NCBI GenBank assembly: GCA_030149245.1 | Contig: JASBRX010000017.1 | Location: forward strand, 1-42,576 | Source of the DNA: Sphingomonas bacterium | Lineage (GTDB): Bacteria; Pseudomonadota; Alphaproteobacteria; Sphingomonadales; Sphingomonadaceae | Direction of reading: 5' to 3' | DNA: 42,576 nt | In this document: positions 36,711 through 42,576 of the stretch, piece after piece | How positions within the stretch are numbered: the first letter of the stretch is position 1 | How the letters are laid out: each line of letters opens with the position of its first letter | Program-made: the position numbers and the translations under genes | The notes under the pieces: generated by a model | The model's database searches: none | What the model was told of the DNA's origin: nothing | The model's input: only the letters and a program-made list of their open reading frames with translations

Positions 36711-37684
36711 AGATCGGGGTACTCGGAGGCGGCGCATGGGGCACGGCGCTCGCTCAAGTTGCCGCTCGCGGCGGTGAGCCGGTGACGCTGTGGGCGCGCG
36801 AGGATGACGTCGTGACGTCAGTTAATGGGCGCCACGAGAATGCGCTGTTCCTGCCTGGCGTGCCGCTTGCCCCGTCAATCTGCGCGACCAGCGACCTGGC
36901 CGCACTGAGTGACTGCGAAACGCTGCTCATCGTCGTGCCCGCGCAGTTTCTCCGCTCGGTCCTGTCACAACTGTCTGTCGGCAATCGAACGATGGTGCTC
37001 TGTGCCAAGGGGATCGAGGCAGGGACGCAAAAGCTCGTCGCGGAGATCGCGTCAGAGCTTCATCCGCGAGCGCCGATTGCGGTTCTATCTGGACCCACTT
37101 TTGCGCATGAGGTGGCCAAAGGTTTGCCGACCGCAGTGACGCTCGCATGCCCTGATATCGACATGTACCTGCCGCTGGTTGACCGACTGGCGCAGCCGAA
37201 TTTCCGGATTTACGGCTCCGATGACGTCACCGGCGCGGAGATCGGCGGCGCGGTCAAGAACGTCCTCGCCATCGCATGCGGCGTGGTTGAGGGCGCGGGC
37301 CTCGGCCTCAACGCCCGCGCCGCGCTGATCGCGCGCGGCTTTGCCGAGATGACCCGCTTCGGTGTCGCGCGCGGCGGCCGGCCGGAGACGCTGGCGGGGC
37401 TGTCGGGCCTGGGCGACCTCGTCCTGACCTGCTCCTCGACCAATTCGCGCAACTTTTCGCTCGGCGTCGGGCTGGGTCAGGGCAAGACCGCCGCCGAACT
37501 GCTTGCCGACCGCCGCACGGTGGCCGAAGGCGCCGCCACCGCCCCGGTGCTGCGCGAAGCCGCACGCGCCGCCGGGGTCGAGATGCCGGTGACCGAAGCG
37601 GTCTGCGCGCTGCTCGAAGGAACGCCGGTCCGCACCGTGGTCGATGCGCTGCTCGCCCGCCCGCCGCGCGGCGAAACAGCATGA
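36707..37684 (+). CDS. gpsA: Glycerol-3-phosphate dehydrogenase [NAD(P)+]
   Basis: Reduces dihydroxyacetone phosphate to sn-glycerol 3-phosphate for phospholipid synthesis. 325 residues: Rossmann [13 protein letters not shown] at the start, [20 protein letters not shown], the catalytic Lys in [17 protein letters not shown], and [20 protein letters not shown]. The 5' portion uses clearly more A/T-ending codons than the 3' portion (my hand count gives about 71% against 88% G/C in third position), suggesting a recombinant mosaic. Both ends overlap neighbours by 4 bases (tsaD and DUF1697). Confidence 0.97.
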   Translation: MKIGVLGGGAWGTALAQVAARGGEPVTLWAREDDVVTSVNGRHENALFLPGVPLAPSICATSDLAALSDCETLLIVVPAQFLRSVLSQLSVGNRTMVLCAKGIEAGTQKLVAEIASELHPRAPIAVLSGPTFAHEVAKGLPTAVTLACPDIDMYLPLVDRLAQPNFRIYGSDDVTGAEIGGAVKNVLAIACGVVEGAGLGLNARAALIARGFAEMTRFGVARGGRPETLAGLSGLGDLVLTCSSTNSRNFSLGVGLGQGKTAAELLADRRTVAEGAATAPVLREAARAAGVEMPVTEAVCALLEGTPVRTVVDALLARPPRGETA

Positions 37685-38211
37685 GATGGGCGGCGCTGCT
37701 GCGGGGGATCAACCTCGGCAAACGTCAGCTCAAATCGGCGGAACTCAAGGCAGTGATCGAGGGGCTGGGCTTTACCGAGGTCAGGACGCTGCTCGCCTCC
37801 GGGAACGTCGTCTTCACCGCCTCCGACACGAAGGCCGATGCGCTTGAAGCCCGGATTCACGACGCGCTGGCGGAGGCCACCGGCCTGAAGTCCGAAATCT
37901 TCGTTCGCACGCCCGAAGAGATGGCCGCCGTCGTCGCTGCCAACCCGTTTCCCGATGCCGCGCGGGACCGCCCCAGCTTCGTGGTCGTCACCTTCCACCG
38001 AAAGCCGGTCGATGCCGCCGCCGTCGATACCCTGATGGCCGGCTATGACGGCCCCGAACGCGCGCAGGCGATTGGCCGCGAACTCTATATCGACTTCCCC
38101 GAAGGCCAGGGGCGCTCGATGCTCCACGCCCCGCTCGGCAAAGCGACGCGCGACCCGATCACCACCGCGCGCAACTGGAACACCGTGCTCAAGATCCGCG
38201 ACGCGCTCTAG
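37681..38211 (+). CDS. DUF1697-family protein
   Basis: 176 residues with the DUF1697 opening [20 protein letters not shown], then GFTEVRTLLASGNVVFTAS, the IFVRTPEEM stretch, and a C-terminal TTARNWNTVLKIRDAL. Function is unknown; members are small cytoplasmic proteins. It overlaps the gpsA stop as ATGA, so it is translated with it, and its TAG shares the tetranucleotide CTAG with the convergent AsmA stop. Confidence 0.9.
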   Translation: MRWAALLRGINLGKRQLKSAELKAVIEGLGFTEVRTLLASGNVVFTASDTKADALEARIHDALAEATGLKSEIFVRTPEEMAAVVAANPFPDAARDRPSFVVVTFHRKPVDAAAVDTLMAGYDGPERAQAIGRELYIDFPEGQGRSMLHAPLGKATRDPITTARNWNTVLKIRDAL

Positions 38212-40046
38212 CGCAACACGTTGGCCGCCAGCGCATTGCAATCGGCATCGGACGCGAGAGGCGGCCGGTCTCCGGCAATTGCGTCGCCCAACAGCTTGAG
38301 CACCCCGCCGACATTGGGCTTCGCGCCATCGGGAAGGCGCATGACCGGCGATTTGATCGTGCCGCTGACCGGCACCGGCTTGGTCAGCCGCAACAGGCTT
38401 TCCTTCTTGGGCGATCCGGTCATGCTCAGCGCCAGCTGCTCGTCCGACAGGTCCACCGTCCCGGAAAAGCGCGACTGGCTGCGCGACGTGTCGATCAGGA
38501 ACGGCGCCATCCGCCCGGTGCCGTTCTTCACCTCAAGCCGCAGGATCATGCAGCGCAGCGTCGCCACCTTGTCCCCATCGACCAGCGCCCCGCGCCCGAC
38601 ATCGAGGCCGAGATAGGACGCGATATTCGCCGGAATCCGCCCAGTCCCGCCGACCAGCGCAATGCTGCCGCTCGATCGCCCGACCGCGTTGCGGATCGTG
38701 TCCCCCGGCCCGCTCAGCCGCACGCGACCCTGCAACGGCGCGTCGAGCACGCCATCGCCAGCCAGCGCCGCAATCCGGCTGCCGCGCAGGGTGAGGTCGA
38801 GGTTGAGCGTCGGCACCGCCTTGCCCTCCCGTTGATCGATCACCACGCGCCCCGCCAGCCGCCCCGGCGTCATCTCCATCACGAACGGATCAACGGTCAG
38901 CCGCGCGTCGTCCAGCGCCAGCGTTGCGCGCGCCGCGCGAAAGCCCGGCGTCCCGACGATCCGCCCCACCCGCACGCGCAGCGCGCCGTCGACATCGCTC
39001 ACGCTCTTGAGATCGATCTGAGTCGACGGGATCAGCCGATCACCGATCCGCGCGCGCCGCGCGGCAGCGACCGCAAGACCGCGATCATTCGCCAGATCAT
39101 CGAATTGCAGCGTCGCCAGCGCGACATCGCCGTCGATCTTGGTGCGTCCGGGCGTACTCTTGTCGATGCTGGCCGTAGCGCTCGACAGCCGCGACTCGCC
39201 GATCGTGCCGGCCAGCCGCTCGACCTGCCACATATCACCCTTGCGCGACACCCGCCCGACCAGCTTCACCGGCTGGGTGCCGAACAGCCCCGCCTCGATC
39301 ACCCGGTCGACATCGAGCAGGTCAGCACCCTGCGCGGCGATGTCGAACGCCATGTCGCGCGTATCGAATGGCGCCGCCATCGCGCCCTGCACCGCGATCC
39401 GCGTGCGCGGCCCGGCCAGCCGCGCGCGGAACGGCCAGCGCACCCGCCCGGCGATCGGCGCGCCGCGTACTTCGATGCTCACCGGCTCGTCCGCCAGCGC
39501 GCCGGTCCCAGATGCGCGAAAGCCGCGCGGGTCCGAATCGATCCGCACCGCTAGGCGACGATCCTTCTTCGCATCGCGATAATCGAGGGTCAGGTTACTG
39601 ACCGCCAGCCGCTCAAGCCCGCTGCCGCCACCGCTGCTCCGCTCCGACTCGCGCTCCCAATTCTTGCGCCCGTCCTTGGCGCGGATCAGCGTGAGGCGGC
39701 CATTGGCGGCCTCGACCGGCTCGGGCGCAAAGCGACCGATCAGGATTGGCAGCACCGGCAGCCGCACGGTCACACGCTCGACCCGCACCATCTCGCCCGT
39801 CCCGGCCCAGTCCGGCTGGGCGATGCGCAAGTCGCGAATGTCGAGCAGCGGACTGAACGAGAAGAAAGCCCGCCGCTCGATCGCACCGATCGTCACTGGC
39901 GCGCCGATCTGCGCCGACAGCGCGCGCTCCGCCCGCCCCTTGAACGCGCCCCAGGGCAGCATAGCGAGCGCGAGGAGCAGCAGAAGGAGCGCAACGGCAA
40001 TGCCGATGGCGATCCGGATCATCAGGGTGCGGGAAGGCGCAGTCAT
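38208..40046 (-). CDS. AsmA-family envelope protein
   Basis: A 612-residue inner-membrane-anchored protein of the AsmA superfamily. AsmA-like proteins bridge the periplasm and are implicated in lipid transport to the outer membrane. One N-terminal transmembrane helix (about residues 9-30) is followed by AERALSAQIGAPVTIGAIER, a typical AsmA N-terminal unit, and long beta-strand-rich repeats. The C-terminal AsmA_2-like region includes VGRSSGSIALVGGTGRIPAN and FSGTVDLSDEQLALSMTGSP. Length is in the mid-range for the family. It is convergent with DUF1697. Confidence 0.89.
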   Translation of the reverse strand: MTAPSRTLMIRIAIGIAVALLLLLLALAMLPWGAFKGRAERALSAQIGAPVTIGAIERRAFFSFSPLLDIRDLRIAQPDWAGTGEMVRVERVTVRLPVLPILIGRFAPEPVEAANGRLTLIRAKDGRKNWERESERSSGGGSGLERLAVSNLTLDYRDAKKDRRLAVRIDSDPRGFRASGTGALADEPVSIEVRGAPIAGRVRWPFRARLAGPRTRIAVQGAMAAPFDTRDMAFDIAAQGADLLDVDRVIEAGLFGTQPVKLVGRVSRKGDMWQVERLAGTIGESRLSSATASIDKSTPGRTKIDGDVALATLQFDDLANDRGLAVAAARRARIGDRLIPSTQIDLKSVSDVDGALRVRVGRIVGTPGFRAARATLALDDARLTVDPFVMEMTPGRLAGRVVIDQREGKAVPTLNLDLTLRGSRIAALAGDGVLDAPLQGRVRLSGPGDTIRNAVGRSSGSIALVGGTGRIPANIASYLGLDVGRGALVDGDKVATLRCMILRLEVKNGTGRMAPFLIDTSRSQSRFSGTVDLSDEQLALSMTGSPKKESLLRLTKPVPVSGTIKSPVMRLPDGAKPNVGGVLKLLGDAIAGDRPPLASDADCNALAANVLR

Positions 40047-40089
40047 CGCCGCAGGACGCGCGGCCCGCCCCCTTCGTTCCGCCCGCGTT

Positions 40090-40251
40090 TCAGAAATCGA
40101 TCGCGATGCCCTTCAGCTCCCAGTCGCCATAGCGCGTGGGATCGTTGCCGAGCGGGTCGCTCTCCGCCTTCTTCCCCGCCTCCGGCTTGGGCAAAGGCGG
40201 GCTCTTGGACAGATAGGCGGGCGGCTTCACATGATCGGGGCGCTTGCCCAT
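40090..40251 (-). CDS. DUF1674 protein (SDHAF4-like)
   Basis: A 53-residue protein of DUF1674, the bacterial relative of succinate dehydrogenase assembly factor 4, which helps mature the flavinylated SdhA subunit. The diagnostic C-terminus is DPLGNDPTRYGDWELKGIAIDF in type (NDPTRYGDWE then IDF); the N-terminal part is Lys/Pro-rich (MGKRPDHVKPPAYLSKSP). ATG 40251 has GAGGAA 6-7 bases upstream; a longer frame runs into the htpX antisense strand and is rejected. sdh genes are not in the window. It is divergent from htpX. Confidence 0.88.
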   Translation of the reverse strand: MGKRPDHVKPPAYLSKSPPLPKPEAGKKAESDPLGNDPTRYGDWELKGIAIDF

Positions 40252-40263
40252 GATGGTTCCTCG

Positions 40264-40293
40264 ATTGAAGCGACGGGTGACATTTCCCACATT
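40264..40293 (+). promoter_or_regulatory. Possible RpoH-type promoter of htpX
   Basis: ATTGAAG (40264-40270) and TCCCACATT (40285-40293) resemble the heat-shock sigma-32 elements CTTGAAA and CCCCATNT with about 15 bases between. HtpX is often heat-shock controlled, which agrees. The -10 match is imperfect. Confidence 0.27.
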
Positions 40294-40317
40294 GGGGAGT
40301 GAAAGGAGCGAATCCAA

Positions 40318-41271
40318 GTGAACGGCTTCAAGACGACGATGTTGCTGGCGGCGCTGACCGCTTTGTTCATGGCGTTGGGCTTCACCATTGGCGGGCGCGG
40401 CGGCATGGTCATCGCGCTGCTCGTCGCGGTGGGGATGAACCTGTTCACATACTGGAACGCCGACAAGATCGTGCTGAGCATGCACGGCGCGCGACAGGTC
40501 GACGCAGGCTCCGCGCCCGAATTCTACCGCCTCGTCGCCGGCCTCGCCCAGCGCGCCCAGCTGCCGATGCCCAAGGTGTACATCATCGACTCGCCCCACC
40601 CCAACGCCTTTGCCACCGGCCGCAATCCGGAGAATGCGGCGGTCGCGGCGACCACCGGCCTGCTCAACATGCTCAACCGCGAGGAAATTGCCGGCGTGAT
40701 GGCCCATGAACTCGCGCATGTCCGCAACCGCGATACGCTGATCATGACGATGGTCGCGACAATTGCCGGTGCCATCTCGATGCTCGCCAATTTCGGCCTG
40801 TTCTTCCGCGGCGGCGACGACAATCGCGGCGCGTTTCTCGCCACCATCCTCGCGGTGATCGTCGCGCCCTTCGCCGCGATGATCGTGCAGATGGCGATCA
40901 GCCGCACCCGCGAATATGGCGCGGACAAGGGCGGGGCCGAGATTTCGGGCAACCCCCGCGCGCTCGCCTCGGCGCTGGCGAAGCTCGCCCATGGCGCGGC
41001 GGCGGTCCCCAATCCGGTTGTCGAGCGCAATCCGGCGGCGGCGCAGCTCTACATCGTCCCCGGTCTGGCGCGCGGCGGCGACAGCCTGTTTTCGACCCAC
41101 CCCGATACCGGCAACCGCATCGCCGCGCTGGAGGAACTGGCAGTGTCGATGGGCCAGAGCGCCCCGCGCGACGTGTTCGCCGCGCCCGCCCCTACCGAGC
41201 GCCCGTCTGCCTTGGGCGTCCGCGCGGCCCCGCGTCGCGGCAGCGCGCTCGATCCGAACCGGCGGGGCTAA
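40318..41271 (+). CDS. htpX: Zinc metalloprotease HtpX
   Basis: M48-family membrane protease that degrades misfolded inner-membrane proteins. The 317 residues start at GTG 40318, with AAGGAG 10 bases upstream. Two N-terminal transmembrane helices (about 7-24 and 29-46) are followed by the zinc motif HELAH (130-134) in [20 protein letters not shown], two more hydrophobic helices (about 142-160 and 175-192), and the third ligand region [19 protein letters not shown]. The C-terminus is an Ala/Pro/Arg-rich tail. A palindromic repeat separates it from rsmB. Confidence 0.96.
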   Translation: MNGFKTTMLLAALTALFMALGFTIGGRGGMVIALLVAVGMNLFTYWNADKIVLSMHGARQVDAGSAPEFYRLVAGLAQRAQLPMPKVYIIDSPHPNAFATGRNPENAAVAATTGLLNMLNREEIAGVMAHELAHVRNRDTLIMTMVATIAGAISMLANFGLFFRGGDDNRGAFLATILAVIVAPFAAMIVQMAISRTREYGADKGGAEISGNPRALASALAKLAHGAAAVPNPVVERNPAAAQLYIVPGLARGGDSLFSTHPDTGNRIAALEELAVSMGQSAPRDVFAAPAPTERPSALGVRAAPRRGSALDPNRRG

Positions 41272-41293
41272 TTGGCGTCATTTGAGAATTTGG

Positions 41294-41384
41294 TCATTCC
41301 CGCGTAGGCGGGAATCCATTCTGGCTGCCCCGGCGAAAAATCCGCGCGACCGGTGGCAATGGATCCCCGCCTTCGCGGGGATGA
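41294..41384. repeat. Paired-hairpin palindromic repeat (copy 3)
   Basis: Arms 41294-41320 and 41358-41384 are inverted copies (24 of 27 positions), each a hairpin (TTCCCGC/GCGGGAA on the left, TCCCCGC/GCGGGGA on the right), around a 37-base spacer. It fills most of the htpX-rsmB gap. Its unit has the same layout as copies 1 and 2 but different stem bases that still pair. Confidence 0.86.
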
Positions 41385-41402
41385 CGGATATGGATTGACC
41401 CG

Positions 41403-42576
41403 ATGAAGCCCCCCCGACCCACCAACCGCCCTGCCGATCCGCCCGGCACCCCCGCCCGCCGCGCCGCGCTGCGCCTGCTTGATGCAGTGCTCCGCCGTGG
41501 CCTCGCGATCGAACAGGCACTCGACGCCTCTACCCAGGGGCTCGCCCCCTCCGATCGCGGCCTCGCCCACGCCATTGCGGCCGAAGCATTGCGCCGCCTT
41601 GTCGATCTGGACGACCTGATCGACAGCGCGACGCGCAACCGCCTGCCCGATGACGCCAAGGCACGCTTCGTGCTGCGCATCGCGTTGGTGCAGGCGCTGC
41701 GGCTCGGCACCCCGCCGCACGCGGCGATCTCGACGGCGCTCCCCTTGGTCGATGGCGGCCCGCGCAAGCTGGTTCATGGCGTGTTCGGCACGCTGATGCG
41801 CCAGAACGCCGTGCTGACCGACCCGCCCGCGCTGCCGGGCGACGTCTATGCCCGGATCGCCGGCAATTGGGGCGAGCGCGTCGCCGACGCCGCCTGCGCC
41901 GCCATCGCTGCCCCGCCCCCACTCGACCTGACATTGCGCGGCGAAGCCGCCGCCGCGGGCGAAAGCCTGCTTCCCGGCCATGTCCGCGTCGCCGCGGGCA
42001 CCAGCATCGTCGAGCATGATGGCTTTGCCGAGGGTGACTGGTGGGTCCAGGACCTGGCCGCCTCGATCCCCGCCCGCCTGATCGGGGGCGGATCGGGTCG
42101 CGTGCTCGATCTGTGCGCCGCGCCGGGCGGCAAGACGCTCCAGCTCGCCGCCGCCGGATGGGACGTCACCGCCGTCGACGCTTCGGAAAGTCGTCTGGCG
42201 CGACTTCACGAAAATCTCGAGCACACCGGCCTGTCCGCGACGGTGATCACTGCGGACCTGCTCAACTGGGAACCGGGATTTGCGGCCGACGCCGTGCTGC
42301 TCGACGCGCCGTGCAGCGCGACCGGCATCTTCCGCCGCCACCCCGATGTGCGCCACCGCGTCCGCCCGCGCCTGATCGCGGAGATGGCCGAGCTGCAGGC
42401 GCAGCTCCTGCCCCGCGCCGCGCGCTGGGTCCGCCCCGGCGGGTTGATGGTCTATGCCACCTGCTCGCTCGAGCCCGAAGAGGGCGAACAGCAGATCGAG
42501 CGCTTCCTAGCCGACCATCCCGGTTTCGCGATCGACCCGATCCTGCCCGACGAACTGCCCGAAGGGATTCCCGCCC
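41403..42576 (+). CDS. rsmB: 16S rRNA (cytosine-967-C5)-methyltransferase, 3' end outside window
   Basis: SAM-dependent rRNA methyltransferase. 391 residues are visible and the frame is still open at the window end. An N-terminal NusB-like helical domain (RRAALRLLDAVLRRGLAIEQ, FVLRIALVQALRLG, KLVHGVFGTLMR) separates it from single-domain relatives. The SAM site is VLDLCAAPGGKTLQLA; motif IV is DAPCSATGIFRRHPD with Cys304, and the catalytic cysteine is Cys354 in YATCSLEPEEGEQQ. The ATG lies 18 bases after the palindromic repeat. The usual E. coli neighbour fmt is not present in the window. Confidence 0.94.
   Translation, partial: MKPPRPTNRPADPPGTPARRAALRLLDAVLRRGLAIEQALDASTQGLAPSDRGLAHAIAAEALRRLVDLDDLIDSATRNRLPDDAKARFVLRIALVQALRLGTPPHAAISTALPLVDGGPRKLVHGVFGTLMRQNAVLTDPPALPGDVYARIAGNWGERVADAACAAIAAPPPLDLTLRGEAAAAGESLLPGHVRVAAGTSIVEHDGFAEGDWWVQDLAASIPARLIGGGSGRVLDLCAAPGGKTLQLAAAGWDVTAVDASESRLARLHENLEHTGLSATVITADLLNWEPGFAADAVLLDAPCSATGIFRRHPDVRHRVRPRLIAEMAELQAQLLPRAARWVRPGGLMVYATCSLEPEEGEQQIERFLADHPGFAIDPILPDELPEGIPA

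Overview
The window (about 42.6 kb, high GC, strong preference for G/C in third codon positions) reads as a contiguous piece of chromosome from an alphaproteobacterium, most probably a sphingomonad. The pointers are DUF1489, DUF1674 (SDHAF4), a fused PabB-PabC, HisZ, an LOG/TIGR00730 protein, a CycM-like anchored cytochrome c, and many GC-rich palindromic intergenic repeats. Identity is inferred from recognised families only. No rRNA, tRNA, prophage or CRISPR was seen. Both ends cut a gene: rplT on the left, rsmB on the right.

Layout. 1-8 kb: rplT with its terminator, a LysE-type exporter, pheS-pheT, a YdfG-like SDR, an EcsC-family protein and prfC. 8-12 kb: pheA (-), a membrane-anchored cytochrome c (+), then LOG, extensin-like lipoprotein and DUF4328 genes (-). 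12-17 kb: serC-serA, a DUF559 endonuclease-like gene lying between hairpin inverted repeats, hisZ, and a convergent GNAT gene. 17-22 kb: recQ with a rhodanese/phosphatase-like gene and a small membrane protein, then a sterol-desaturase/GMC-oxidoreductase pair. 22-27.5 kb (-): glnK-amtB behind a textbook sigma-54 promoter, xthA-ribA, a repeat and candidate small-RNA region, lolA, ppiB. 27.7-33.6 kb: mgtE and DUF1489 (+), then a 39-residue small ORF-msrA, aspC and pabBC (-). 33.7-38.2 kb (+): a metallo-beta-lactamase-fold hydrolase, an ArsR-VOC-SRPBCC cluster whose promoter is bracketed by two matching operators, and tsaD-gpsA-DUF1697. 38.2-42.6 kb: AsmA and DUF1674 (-), htpX and rsmB (+).

Most genes are housekeeping: translation, amino-acid and cofactor synthesis, nitrogen and magnesium uptake, envelope assembly. 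Translational coupling is common: ATGA overlaps at pheS/pheT, ArsR/VOC, tsaD/gpsA and gpsA/DUF1697, and a TTGA version at xthA/ribA. Three convergent pairs overlap by exactly four bases at their stop codons.

The least expected material is between genes. The best candidate for something new is a roughly 430-bp cassette between serA and hisZ: a DUF559 (PD-(D/E)XK-like) gene flanked by 32-bp inverted copies of a hairpin. This architecture resembles REP/RAYT elements but with an endonuclease-like gene. Next are a two-copy composite palindrome just downstream of ppiB and aspC, a three-copy paired-hairpin repeat with compensatory changes, the ArsR twin-operator promoter, a RibB-like but catalytically empty N-terminal domain on RibA, and a possible small RNA after lolA.
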